Part shown: positions 18,701 to 27,317 of the stretch, one piece after another
How positions within the stretch are numbered: position 1 is the first letter of the stretch
How the letters are laid out: every line of letters starts with the position of its first letter
Source: CAXBBB01 sp963793245
Lineage (GTDB): Bacteria; Bacteroidota; Rhodothermia; Rhodothermales; BA12
Reading direction: 5' to 3'
Assembly: GCA_963793245.1 (NCBI GenBank)
Contig: CAWBZG010000003.1
Coordinates: 124,001 to 188,000, forward strand
Length of the DNA: 64,000 nt
The notes under the pieces: generated by a model
Databases searched by the model: none
Seen by the model: the letters and a program-made list of their open reading frames with translations, nothing else
What the model was told of the DNA's origin: nothing
Made by a program: the position numbers and the translations under genes

Positions 18701-19530
18701 ACCTTGTCGCGGCGGCGTTTGTTGACGATGCTCGTCACGCGGACGCCGAACTGCTCGTCGATCACGACGGCCTCGCCCTCGGCGATCAGTTTGCCGTTGG
18801 CGTAGATGTCGAGCGGCTCGCCCATCAGCTTGTCCAACTCGATCACGCTGCCGGTTGTGAGCCGGAGCACGTCGGCGAGGGGGAGTTTGCGGCGGCCCAG
18901 TTCGACGATGACTTCCAGGTCGACGTCGACCAGCATGTTGAAGTTGGCGCCGACGGTTGCGCTCGCGTCGAAGCTGTCTCCGCCGACGTCCGGGAAGTCG
19001 GGGCGGGCTACTTCGACGGGCGATGCCGCTGGCCCGGACTGCTTCTGCTGCTGTTGCTGCATTTGCCTGGCCGTGGGCGCGTCGACGAGGAGCAAGCCCG
19101 AAAGCGTTTCGTCGCCCATCGTCATCGAGAAGCGCGTCAGGTGCGTCGTCTCGGGCAGGTGCACGTCGCGCGGATCGGTCACCACGTCGAAGCGCAACTC
19201 GGGCAGCTTGAGTTCGGCGTTGGCCGATTGGACGGCGCCGTAGACCTGAGCGAGGACCTCGCGCATCAAGTCGTCCGCCCCTTCCTCGCCGACTTCCATC
19301 GGCATGCCGAGCATCGCCTGGCTACACGCCGACAGCCACGCGGCGTCCAGCCACAGGCCGACGCTGAGTTGCGGCGTGATCGCCTGAAACGTGAGCATAT
19401 CGCCCGACGTGTCGAGCAGGCTCTGGTGCGTGGCCTGCTCGACAGGCGGCTCGGCGGAGAGGGCGCCGCTGCTGAGGAGCGTCGCGAGAACGCCTTTGAC
19501 GGCGTCGATAGAAGTCTGAGTGGCGTTCAT
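18691..19530 (-). CDS. fliN: Flagellar motor switch protein FliN
   Basis: A 279-residue protein. The C-terminal SpoA domain (about 200-279) is typical FliN: MLVDVDLEVIVELGRRKLPL, VIELDKLMGEPLDIYANGKL and EGEAVVIDEQFGVRVTSIV. The N-terminal 190 residues are extra compared with short FliN (about 130) and recall FliY-like or FliM-like proteins; a Gln-rich linker (QMQQQQQKQ) joins the two parts. It forms the lower C-ring and helps control rotation and export docking. The gene starts immediately after the fliM stop (1 bp). Confidence 0.93.
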   Translation of the reverse strand: MNATQTSIDAVKGVLATLLSSGALSAEPPVEQATHQSLLDTSGDMLTFQAITPQLSVGLWLDAAWLSACSQAMLGMPMEVGEEGADDLMREVLAQVYGAVQSANAELKLPELRFDVVTDPRDVHLPETTHLTRFSMTMGDETLSGLLLVDAPTARQMQQQQQKQSGPAASPVEVARPDFPDVGGDSFDASATVGANFNMLVDVDLEVIVELGRRKLPLADVLRLTTGSVIELDKLMGEPLDIYANGKLIAEGEAVVIDEQFGVRVTSIVNKRRRDKVFI

Positions 19531-20556
19531 CTAGTCGTCGGAATCGGTAAACTGAGGGGGAGGCGGCGTCACGTCCACGAGGCGCAAGGCGTGACGTTTG
19601 CCGCTGCGTCCAGGCTGTGCGGTGAACTTGCGGCCTTTGCCCGCAAACACCTGAATGGGATCGTCGACCCCACGTCCCAGCGGGATCACGTCGCCGGGCT
19701 GCAGGTCGCTCACGTCGTGGAGCGAGACCATCGCTCTGCCCAAGACGGCGCGCAACTCGACGGCGACTTTGCGCAGTTCGTCCTCGTAGCGCTGGCGGTG
19801 TTCGGGCGAGACGGGGGCCGAGTCGCCGCTGATCCACTGCTTCAGACCGGCACGCCCGAGCATCTTTTCGAGCAGCAGATACGGGTAGCACAGGTTGAGG
19901 TAGGACTTGTGCTCGTAGACGGTCACCTCGAACGTGCAGACCAAGGCGGGTTCGACGGCGGGGATGATCTGGACGAACTCGGCGTTGGTCTCGAACGCGA
20001 TCTCGCGAAACTTGACCTCCTGCGCCTGTCGCCATGCCTTCTCCAACTCGGCAAAGCAGCGCTGCATCACCTTGCTCATGATGCGCCGCTCGATCTGGCT
20101 GACTTCGCGCGCCTTTTTGAGAAACGTCCCCTGCCCGCCGAACAGCTTTTCGATCGTGAACACGACGAGCCGGGGGTCGAACTCGAACACGATCTTGTGA
20201 TTCAGATTCGTCTCCTCGGCGACGTAGATGGCCGCCGGAGGCGCGCTCGACATCACGTACTCCGAGTACATCACCTGATCGACAGCCGTCAGTCCGATGT
20301 CGACGATGGTGCGGAGTTGGGCCGAGAGGAAGACCGAGAAGTCGCGCGCGAACGACTCGTGGACGTACGTGAGCACGCGCATCTGATCCTGCGAAAACAG
20401 GCGCGGACGCTTGAAGTTGTAGGGCAGGACGCGGCGCTCGTTCTCGCGCTGCATCAGCCCTTCGAGCGCTTCCAAGTCGTAGCCGCCCGGCCCGTCGTCC
20501 ATCTGGCTGCGCACGTCGAGCAGCAGGTCGATTTCGTTCTGAGAAAGCTGCTTCAT
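19531..20556 (-). CDS. fliM: Flagellar motor switch protein FliM
   Basis: A 341-residue C-ring protein, the usual length. The start at 20556 is chosen because it gives MKQLSQNEIDLLLDV, the normal FliM N-terminus for CheY-P binding; the 64 upstream codons are not FliM-like. The middle domain (VLTYVHESFARDFSVFLSAQ) and the C-terminal SpoA domain (LQPGDVIPLGRGVDDPIQVF) are intact. It starts an operon with fliN, one base apart. A decayed copy of its 5' region lies at 22134-22212. Confidence 0.95.
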   Translation of the reverse strand: MKQLSQNEIDLLLDVRSQMDDGPGGYDLEALEGLMQRENERRVLPYNFKRPRLFSQDQMRVLTYVHESFARDFSVFLSAQLRTIVDIGLTAVDQVMYSEYVMSSAPPAAIYVAEETNLNHKIVFEFDPRLVVFTIEKLFGGQGTFLKKAREVSQIERRIMSKVMQRCFAELEKAWRQAQEVKFREIAFETNAEFVQIIPAVEPALVCTFEVTVYEHKSYLNLCYPYLLLEKMLGRAGLKQWISGDSAPVSPEHRQRYEDELRKVAVELRAVLGRAMVSLHDVSDLQPGDVIPLGRGVDDPIQVFAGKGRKFTAQPGRSGKRHALRLVDVTPPPPQFTDSDD

Positions 20557-20839
20557 GGACACGGAGCCGAGGGGCGGAATGGGGTGTCCATCGGTCAGGC
20601 AAACGCGGTGCCTATCGGCTCGCAAGGCATCTCGGCGCTGTTTACCGCCCATCCCGCAGGCGCGACGTTCCATAGGGCGGAAGCCTTTGCCGCTTACTCC
20701 ACCCGAGTCAACGTCGTGGTTGTTCGTCTGATCGACCACTGATACCAACGTTACTCAAGTCCCGAACTCGCCGAAAAGCTTCGGGCGCTTCTTGGCGACG
20801 AAGCGTAATCCGGTACTCCTCGCTGAGAATTCTACCTCC
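20557..20839. other. Gap upstream of fliM with a possible ORF remnant
   Basis: About 280 bp. On the plus strand a short open stretch just before 20808 ends PELAEKLRALLGDEA and a stop; it looks like the C-terminus of a lost gene but has no start. No promoter motif was clear. Confidence 0.3.
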
Positions 20840-22070
20840 CTACGCTCGCTGATCAATCCACTCTCTCGCCGGAATCAGGACGAAAGCGCTCGGGGTGAGT
20901 AGAGAAGGCACTCCGTAAAACCCATCCAACGACCAGAACCGTCCGATCTGTGCAGGTATCCGTTCTCCCAACTCAAGCGTCGATCGTTTGCGAAGTAGAA
21001 ATGGGCGTCGGCCCGGTCGTGCGATACTCGAGCGTGTCCCCCCGATACACCTGGAGATACGAACTGCTCTCGACCGCATCTACGGTCACGGTGATCGTCA
21101 CCGAACAGGCAGCCCGCGACACCGTGGCACGCGACGACGCGCGCTGCCGTCTCGACGTTGTACCCGTCGGAGGTCGCTTTCGCGCAGCGTTCGGCTTAGG
21201 TCGCGGTACGTGAGATCTACCGTCGGCAGCGCGAAGTAGTCGACTTTGCCTAGGGAGTAGGAGAACAGCGCTCGCACATGCGGCCGTAACACGAATCGGC
21301 ACGCGGGCTGTCGCTCGTCGACGTCTGCGTGGATGCGTGCCGACGAGCGGTATACGCCATACCCGACGAGACGTGACCATGCCTCGACACGTGCGCCACC
21401 AGACCCCTCGCGCTCATAGCGAAAGGATTTGCCGCCTATGCGAGAACAGCCGGATCGCACCGAACCGCACAGTGTCCAGCGTGCGTACAGCGCCGTGTCG
21501 GGCGACACGGATTGCCGAGGGTCGTACGAACCGGTCGCGCGAGGCGGCCACGGATATCGCCATCGGGCAAGGCGAAATAGTCGGTTGTCCCCAAAGGCGG
21601 ATCTGCGCACAATGCCGTCGTAGCGCGGACCGGTATAAAGGCTTCCGCAGTTTTGCCGTCGACTTCTCCCACCACACGCACCTCGGCAACGGCTTCTCCT
21701 TCTGCCCAGACTGCCAAGATGGACCCGCGCACCTCGAGTGTGAATCTCAGAAGCGGACGAGGTGGCCAGGATGTGTACTTCCGCTGTGGCTTCGGCGCTA
21801 GCCCAGAGAGCGAGCTGTATCTCCACTGACCTCTGTATGGATCACGTCCGACGATGAGGTGATCTGATAGGCTAGGCGCGCAGAGTCGGCGATTCTTAAA
21901 GCTGAGAGCAGAGAGTGAGCCGAGTCACCTTCAATGACTAAGCTGACTGGGCCGAGAGATCGCTGCACAGTATCTCGAACCTGATCTCGGTCAGAATCGA
22001 GATCAGGTTCGCTCGAATCGCACGCGCAGAGCGTCAAGAGGAGGAGCGAAGCAGTGAGTAGCGCGCGCAT
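20840..22070 (-). pseudogene. Lipoprotein with two similar domains, decayed
   Basis: The start is a good lipoprotein signal, MRALLTASLLLLTLCAC, followed by a readable stretch (DTVQRSLGPVSLVIEGDSAH, then ADSARLAYQITSSSD). After codon 90 the gene breaks into several frames: AVWAEGEAVAEVRVVGEVDG, VDYFALPTVDLTYRDL and CSVTITVTVDAVESSSY. The motif DYFALP occurs twice (near 21587 and near 21243), which suggests two copies of a domain of about 115 residues. Two frames stay open to the end, to 20973 or to 20840, so the C-terminus is uncertain. It lies between fliM and a fragment of fliM. Confidence 0.5.
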
Positions 22071-22133
22071 GGATAGAGGTACTAATAGCAAGGTGCTCGT
22101 AGAATGCGGCGCCAATGCAAAGGTGCCAGTCGC

Positions 22134-22212
22134 CGGTCGTTCTCGCGCTGCATCAGTCCTTCAAGTGCTTAGAGATCGTAGCCATCCGGCGCGTCGTTCT
22201 CTCTGACTGCAT
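22134..22212 (-). pseudogene. Fragment of the fliM 5' coding region
   Basis: These 79 bases align with 20435-20513 of fliM at roughly 80% identity by eye, including 20 identical bases in a row. On the minus strand they read GYDL, a stop, then ALEGLMQREND, matching GGYDLEALEGLMQRENE of FliM. The rest of FliM is not recognisable around it. It is in the same orientation as fliM. Confidence 0.65.
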
Positions 22213-22364
22213 ATGATGAAAGCTCGCCCACCGGTCCAAACACTGCACGTCTGAGGTGAGAAGCCAAGCAGACGCCAACTCGAAAGACGTTGCTCTCGTG
22301 GGAGTTGCCTTTCGGTCTGCGTTCCGTTCGTACGTTCTGGATCCGTTTGACGAGCCGATTAGCA

Positions 22365-23289
22365 ATGGAAGATGCCGCCTCACCCCTCACCGTGGCGTCG
22401 CTCGCGTTCGTGGGCGCCGGGGCTGCCGCTACCGTTCTGGCGCGACGATGCGTCGACGTCGGATTGCCGGTCACTGCTGTTGCGAGCCGGTCGATGGTGT
22501 CGGCCCAGCAGTTAGCCGAGCGTGTCGAGGCCGAGGCGACGGATCTAGCCGGGGCGATGCAGTCTGGAGCCAGCGCGGTCGTGTTCTGCGTGCCGGATCA
22601 GGCGCTGAGCGATGTCGCTCGGGCGGCGGCGGCTCATGCTCCCAGCGGCAGGTTGGCCGTTCACACGTCGGGATCGTTGTCGTCAGGCGTTCTGGTGTCG
22701 CTGCGGTTGGCGGGGATGACGCCGCTCGCGTTTCATCCGGCGCAAGCGCTGTCGCGCACCTCCGATCCTGCGATCCTGATTGGCGCAGCGGCTGGGCTGG
22801 ACGGAAGCGCGGCGGCGATTGCGTCAGGACGCAGGCTGGCCGAGCGGCTGGGGATGGTGCCGGTCGTCGTTGATCCCAATCGCAAAGCCGTTTACCACGC
22901 GGCGCTGAGTGTGGCGAGCAACTTCGCGGTCACGCTGGCGGCGCTGTCGCAAGAGTTGCTGCGCGAGGCGGGCGTCGAGCAGCCGAGCGCGGTCATCGGC
23001 CCTCTGCTGCGGGGGACACTCGCCAACCTGGACGATCAGCCGCCCGCGCGTGCGCTCACCGGCCCCATCGTGCGCGGCGACGCGGCGACGGTCGAGCAGC
23101 ATCTTTCCGTCATCGCGGCATCAGCCGCCTCACGCGCTGCCGACGTACTGCGCGCTGGGCGTAGAGACCGTGCGGCTGGCCCACACGTCCGGTCGCCTGA
23201 GCGCGCGCAAAGCCGACGTGCTGCTCGGGCTGCTCCACGCCGCCATCGTCCCTCCGCCGACGGAGGATCAGGAGCGGCGCGCGGCGTAG
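22365..23289 (+). CDS. Rossmann-like and DUF2520-domain protein (one frameshift)
   Basis: A dehydrogenase-like protein of about 307 residues. The N-terminal Rossmann fold reads LAFVGAGAAATVLARRCVDVG (split: LAFVGAGAA, then ATVLARR) with the NADP-type GxGxxA motif, then VVFCVPDQALSDVA and LAVHTSGSLSSGVL. The C-terminal helical DUF2520 domain starts near HPAQALSR and contains VYHAALSVASNFAVTLAALS, as in ketopantoate-reductase-like proteins. One shift at about 23125 is needed, after which HALPTYCALGVETVRLAHTS continues to the stop. The start at 22365 avoids 25 upstream residues that do not match the fold. Substrate unknown. Confidence 0.85.
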
Positions 23290-23294
23290 ACTGC

Positions 23295-24125
23295 TTACTG
23301 GTCGCCGAGGATGACCGGCAGGCCGTCGCCGCCTGCGCCGATGACGACGGTCTTGGCGTTGGGCGATTTGGCGAGTTCGAGCGTGGCCTGGATGCCCTGA
23401 AACTTGAGGAAGTTGGGCGACAGGCTCTCGGCGATGATGCGGGCACGGTCGGCATCGCCCTGGGCTTCGACGCGCTTGCGGTTGGCCTCCTGCTCGGCAC
23501 GCTGAATCGACAGGCGGGCCTGCTCGACGCGCTGCTCTTCTTCGAGCTTGTTCTCGATGGCGCTGCGGATCTGCTGCGGCAGGCGCACGTCGCGGATCAG
23601 GACGGCTTCGACATCGACGTAGCGGCTTTCAACGGCTCCAGCGACGCGTTCGAGCACGTTGGTCTGGAGTTCGTTGCGCCGCGTCGAGTAGAGTTCTTCG
23701 GGCGTGTACCGGCCCACGACTTCGCGGACCGCGCTGCGGAGTTCGGGCAAGACGAGCTTCTCGGCGTAGTTGGTGCCGTACGTCTGGTGCAGGTTGGGCA
23801 GGCTGTCGGCGTCGGGACGCCAGCGGATCGAGATGTCCATGCCGATGGTCAGTCCGTTAGACGACAGAGCGTCGAGTTGTTCGAGCTGTTCTTGCACGCG
23901 CACGTCGTACTGAATCACGTCGATCCATGGCGCATGGAGGTTCAAGCCTTCGCCATAGACCCTCGTCACGTCGGTGCCGCTGCCCAACGGGTTGAAGCGG
24001 ACGCCCAATTCGCCCGACCCGATGGAGGTCGTCATGCAGCCGCCGCTGCTGATCAGGATGAGGAAGAACGCCACGGCGACGCCGATCTGGACGCCGTTGC
24101 GGATGCTGGGGTTGGACTGAGCCAT
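23295..24125 (-). CDS. Prohibitin-like SPFH (band 7) protein
   Basis: A 276-residue membrane-anchored protein. One N-terminal helix (GVQIGVAVAFFLILISSGGC) is followed by the SPFH domain: GELGVRFNPLGSG, GLNLHAPWIDVIQYDVRVQE, LPELRSAVREVVGRYTPEEL. A coiled-coil rich in Glu, Arg and Ala follows (KLEEEQRVEQARLSIQRAEQ), then a C-terminal tail that is typical of prohibitins. Such proteins form rings or scaffolds on the inner membrane and often guard FtsH-type proteases. It ends 6 bp from the end of the convergent DUF2520 gene. Confidence 0.92.
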   Translation of the reverse strand: MAQSNPSIRNGVQIGVAVAFFLILISSGGCMTTSIGSGELGVRFNPLGSGTDVTRVYGEGLNLHAPWIDVIQYDVRVQEQLEQLDALSSNGLTIGMDISIRWRPDADSLPNLHQTYGTNYAEKLVLPELRSAVREVVGRYTPEELYSTRRNELQTNVLERVAGAVESRYVDVEAVLIRDVRLPQQIRSAIENKLEEEQRVEQARLSIQRAEQEANRKRVEAQGDADRARIIAESLSPNFLKFQGIQATLELAKSPNAKTVVIGAGGDGLPVILGDQ

Positions 24126-24195
24126 AGAAGTCGGAAGAGTGTGTGGTCTCTGCTACGCGCGCGTAACGACTTTGTGGCATCGCCCGCCCACTGAT

Positions 24196-25647
24196 CTACG
24201 GCACGTCGATGGTCCGCTCGGCGACGATGACTTCTCCTCCGCGCGCGTACATCCGGTGATCGGGCGTAGACAAGGCGACGGCGATGCGGTGCGTACCTCG
24301 GGGCAGGTTGAGGTGATGGATCGGCGCGTACATCCGCCCGACTTTCTGGCCGTCGACGTAGAGGTGCGCGTGGCCTTCGCCCGACAGCATTGGGGCTGCG
24401 TGGTCCATCGACTCGTTGTGCATGGCCCCATGCATCGCGTGGTCGCCCGTCGGCGCGGCATCGCTGAACTGGAAGCCCTGCGCGTCGACGCGGACGAGGT
24501 AGCCGCCGTGCGGATCGGGCTGCACGTCGAGCGCAATCGTCGGGGCGGTTTCGCCTGCGGGCACTTCGTAGAGGTGCTGCTCGACGTTTGCGACGTGCCG
24601 CTCGTACGCATTCCACGACAGCCATGCGTAGGGCACGATCAGCAGGCCAAACAGCAGCGCGACGTTGACTCCGGCGAACGCCGTCCGCAGCCCCAATCGC
24701 TTGTGAAACGCGTACGGCGCGCGGTAGAATCGCCCCGGCCCCTCGATCACGAACACGACCAGCGCGGCGTGGATCAGCGTGTGACCGATCACCTCGGTCT
24801 TACCGAAGATCAGCGTCGTTGTGAAAAACACCAGCGTGATGACCAGGGCGAGCGGGCGCTGCAGCAGGCAGATGATGAGCAGGTAGCCCAGGCTGAACTC
24901 GACGAACGCCGCCGACGTGAGGAAGAAGTCGACGGGCAGGTTGAGCGTGAGTTGCGGGTTCTGCTGCAGCACGTACAGGCCCCACTGCGGGTAGATCAGC
25001 TTTTCGAGCGCGACCCAGCACAGCGCGAATCCGACCGTCAGGTACAGAGCCGGAAGCCGCAGTTCGCGAACCTGCGCACGGCTGGAGTCGGAGACGAGGA
25101 AGTAGAAGCCGACGCCTGCCAGAAACACGTAGTCGAGCATGTGGAGCGCGCCAAACGTCCAGATGCCGTACGCGTAGAGCAGCAGCAGACCGCCACCCGC
25201 AATCGGAACGGTCCGGCGAAACAGCAGCAGAATCGCCAGCGCAAACTGCCACCAGCCGACCCACGCGCCTCCGATCGTCAACTCGGGGAAGAAGAGCGCA
25301 TCGGCCTGCCACGCCAGCAAAAACGTCGCGCCCGCACCAATGCGCAAGATCAGAGTGCTCCGGTCGCGATAGGCCGCCAGCCGCTCGTCGAGGCGCGTGA
25401 ACCACCCAGTCGTCTCGATCCGCTTATCGACCCAGACTAGGGCCGCAATGACGACCATGCTCAGAATCAAGAGTGCCCAGACGGTCGGGGTGAGCGCTTC
25501 GCCCAGCGTCAGCGGTCGGTCGGCAAAGCTGAACTCGCTGAACCACTTGACGTGCGCCCACGCGACAGCAGGAGCGCTCGCCAGCGCGAGAGTGAGAAAC
25601 GCGAGCAGGCGCGAGGTGCGAACGGTCGAGGAGGAGAGAACGGGCAT
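24196..25647 (-). CDS. DoxX-like multi-span membrane protein with Met/His-rich C-terminal segment
   Basis: A 483-residue protein with a signal peptide (MPVLSSSTVRTSRLLAF), about ten membrane helices and a large soluble C-terminal domain. The helical part resembles DoxX/quinol-oxidase-type proteins. The soluble part contains the segment GDHAMHGAMHNESMDHAAP, which is very rich in Met and His, followed by GHAHLYVDGQKVGRMYAPIH. Met/His clusters are common in copper-binding periplasmic proteins, so a role in copper handling is possible. The start at 25647 gives the signal peptide; the frame extends upstream by 31 codons. Substrate not known. Confidence 0.65.
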   Translation of the reverse strand: MPVLSSSTVRTSRLLAFLTLALASAPAVAWAHVKWFSEFSFADRPLTLGEALTPTVWALLILSMVVIAALVWVDKRIETTGWFTRLDERLAAYRDRSTLILRIGAGATFLLAWQADALFFPELTIGGAWVGWWQFALAILLLFRRTVPIAGGGLLLLYAYGIWTFGALHMLDYVFLAGVGFYFLVSDSSRAQVRELRLPALYLTVGFALCWVALEKLIYPQWGLYVLQQNPQLTLNLPVDFFLTSAAFVEFSLGYLLIICLLQRPLALVITLVFFTTTLIFGKTEVIGHTLIHAALVVFVIEGPGRFYRAPYAFHKRLGLRTAFAGVNVALLFGLLIVPYAWLSWNAYERHVANVEQHLYEVPAGETAPTIALDVQPDPHGGYLVRVDAQGFQFSDAAPTGDHAMHGAMHNESMDHAAPMLSGEGHAHLYVDGQKVGRMYAPIHHLNLPRGTHRIAVALSTPDHRMYARGGEVIVAERTIDVP

Positions 25648-25768
25648 GCCGAGAGAGGGGCCGATGAGTCGACACAACACGGCAGGGCAGTCGAAAGTCG
25701 CACGATGATGTCGACTCAATCCGCTTTTCGCACGTGGCACACCGCGCGTTCGTCTGCGTTACGGCACG

Positions 25769-26179
25769 ATGGAAATCGACCTCGCGACCCCGCTCACCGA
25801 CGCCCTCCTCGCTGTCCCGGACGCCGAACTGTCTCAGAAGTGGGAGAGGATACAGGCGTGGATGGCCGAGCGCTTCGGCTTCGATACCTCTGTCGGTGTT
25901 GAGGGATTGCTGTTCCTCGCAGGCGTGCAGGAGAGCGGATCGGGCTACAATCCCGGAATGGAGAAAGAGCACAAGCAGGCGACGATCATGGACGGCACCT
26001 ACGCCGTCCTCGCCCACGCCGGACTCTACGAGCGAGCGGGTGTCGAAACCGACGGACGACCGATCTGGGCGCGACTGGAAACGCCGCCGAGTCTATCCAT
26101 TGACGATCAGGAAAAGCTGCTCCGCGCCGCCTTGGTGCGCTACTTCGCCGACATGCTGCCACCTGGAGTGATGGGATGA
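25769..26179 (+). CDS. Conserved unknown protein, 136 residues
   Basis: A soluble protein (MEIDLATPLTDALLAVPD) with features of a conserved family: LLFLAGVQESGSGYNPGMEK, EHKQATIMDGTYAVLAHAGL, then a closing helix LLRAALVRYFADMLPPG. A family of similar short proteins is known to me from Bacteroidota as uncharacterised, but I cannot name it. It is divergent from the DoxX-like gene with a 121-bp shared intergenic region. Confidence 0.6.
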   Translation: MEIDLATPLTDALLAVPDAELSQKWERIQAWMAERFGFDTSVGVEGLLFLAGVQESGSGYNPGMEKEHKQATIMDGTYAVLAHAGLYERAGVETDGRPIWARLETPPSLSIDDQEKLLRAALVRYFADMLPPGVMG

Positions 26180-26203
26180 GAGCCTATTCAAGATTCAGTT
26201 TTG

Positions 26204-26353
26204 TCGTCCCGGCCCCCGAGCCGGTATCCAGGAGTCCCTTCGAAGCACCTAGTTGCGTCAAGTAAGGAGGTCTGTTCAGCGTCCTTGGTTCGCTGCGCGG
26301 TCCCTCCGGGTGCCGGATCAAGTTCGCTGGCGCGGTCCCTACGGGTGCGGGAT
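26204..26353. repeat. Interspersed repeat block with tandem unit
   Basis: Begins GTCGTCCCGGCCCCCGAGCC, a hairpin-forming stretch. Then a unit of about 33 bp (TTCGCTGCGCGGTCCCTCCG...) occurs twice in tandem (26288-26318 and 26323-26353). The 35 bp at 26315-26349 recur, inverted and perfectly matched, at 28620-28654. Confidence 0.75.
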
Positions 26354-26415
26354 GACGATTTAAGGAGTATGCAGATCGCGATCATAAACAGCCTCTGACA
26401 CTCCAGCAAAGCAAA

Positions 26416-26449
26416 AACGCCCGACCCCTCACGTGAGAGGTCGGGCGTT
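26416..26449 (-). terminator. Terminator after the 139-residue gene
   Basis: AACGCCCGACC and GGTCGGGCGTT form an 11-bp perfect stem; the loop itself contains CTCACGTGAG. A T-run follows on the minus strand. It is 21 bp past the stop at 26470. Confidence 0.8.
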
Positions 26450-26469
26450 ACACTAGATGCGGAGCGGCG

Positions 26470-26889
26470 TCAGTCTTCGTCAGCTACGGGCGCTTCTTCT
26501 CCGGCGGGGCGGACGTCCCAGGTGAGCATCTGCTCGATGTCGGCGCTGTCCTCGTCTTCTCCGTCAGCAGAGATGAAGGTGTAGTCGCCGAGTTTGGCGC
26601 GCTGGGCCTGGGCGACGCGCGTCCACTTGGTACCTGCGGCGTCCTCAAACTCGTCGGGGAACGGGCTGGCCAGGCGGTACGACGGGTGGTACTGGCGGTA
26701 TTCCTTCTGGGCTTCGTAGAGCGCGTGGCGGCGTGCGCCCGCCTTAGTCTCGCTCTCGGCGGATACTTTGAACGGCGGAATGTTGATCTGCGCGCGCCAG
26801 TAGCCGTCCTCCATATCGAGGTATTCGGGGCGCATCACCTCGAACTCTTCGGGAGACGGGTAGGCGCTGCGTTCGGTGAATTCAGACAT
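26470..26889 (-). CDS. Unknown protein, 139 residues, acidic tail
   Basis: The start at 26889 gives MSEFTERSAYPSPEEFEVMR. The body includes WRAQINIPPFKVSAESETKA, RRHALYEAQKEYRQYHPSY and KWTRVAQAQRAKLGDYTFIS, and the tail is acidic (DGEDEDSADIEQ and GEEAPVADED). It seems cytosolic. The upstream extension of this open frame is an antisense shadow of the Asp-rich gene and is ignored. No family recognised. A strong terminator follows. Confidence 0.6.
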   Translation of the reverse strand: MSEFTERSAYPSPEEFEVMRPEYLDMEDGYWRAQINIPPFKVSAESETKAGARRHALYEAQKEYRQYHPSYRLASPFPDEFEDAAGTKWTRVAQAQRAKLGDYTFISADGEDEDSADIEQMLTWDVRPAGEEAPVADED

Positions 26890-27076
26890 CGTAGGCGTAG
26901 AAAGAGGTGCGGTTGGAACGGAGCATGATACACCCAGCGGGTTCGCGTGTTCGTTGGAATCAGACGCATTCGCTCTGCGCTCGGACGGCTCGCGCGTGAT
27001 TTGCTCCACTCGCTGCGAAACCCGCACGCCCGACGGGGATGTAAACACCCCTGTCCCCGTTTCACCTCCCCCGCTC

Positions 27077-27292
27077 ATGCTCGACGCTGACACCCAAGAC
27101 GACCTGCTCCTCGCGCCGCTCGCTCTCGACGATGACGACGACGACTTCGATTTCGACGATGACGATCTCGATGATGACGATGCCTTCGACGACGATGACG
27201 ACGATCTCGATTTCGACGATGACGATCTCGACTTCGACGACGATGACGAACTGGACCTCGACGATGACGACGACGATCTGAGGCTCGACTGA
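27077..27292 (+). CDS. Aspartate-rich small protein (about 43 of 71 residues Asp)
   Basis: After MLDADTQDDLLLAPLAL the protein is a string of Asp blocks (DDDD to DDDDDD) broken by single Phe, Leu or Leu-Asp-Phe units, ending DDDDDDLRLD. It has a very strong negative charge. The start at 27077 is the last ATG before the Asp region. There is no Shine-Dalgarno, as usual here. It lies between two minus-strand genes. The code alternates GAC and GAT, so the tract is not one pure codon repeat, but it could still be a low-complexity ORF with no product. Function unknown; binding of cations or basic proteins is possible. Confidence 0.5.
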   Translation: MLDADTQDDLLLAPLALDDDDDDFDFDDDDLDDDDAFDDDDDDLDFDDDDLDFDDDDELDLDDDDDDLRLD

Positions 27293-27317
27293 GCCGGATC
27301 GCAGTCCTGCCTCAGGG

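Noticed and set aside
19054..20742. A plus-strand frame of 562 codons over fliM and fliN.
   Set aside because: It is antisense to two clear flagellar genes, has no family motif and a composition typical of reversed GC-rich code.
24139..25440. A plus-strand frame of 433 codons over the DoxX-like gene.
   Set aside because: Antisense of a membrane protein; no domain; many Gln/Arg/Glu from reversed hydrophobic codons.
27077..27292. A Ser/Arg/Lys-rich reading frame on the minus strand across the Asp-rich gene, inside the 384-codon open frame 26470-27624.
   Set aside because: GAC/GAT repeats read in reverse give TCG/TCA-type Ser codons. It is a shadow; the real minus gene there starts at 26889.
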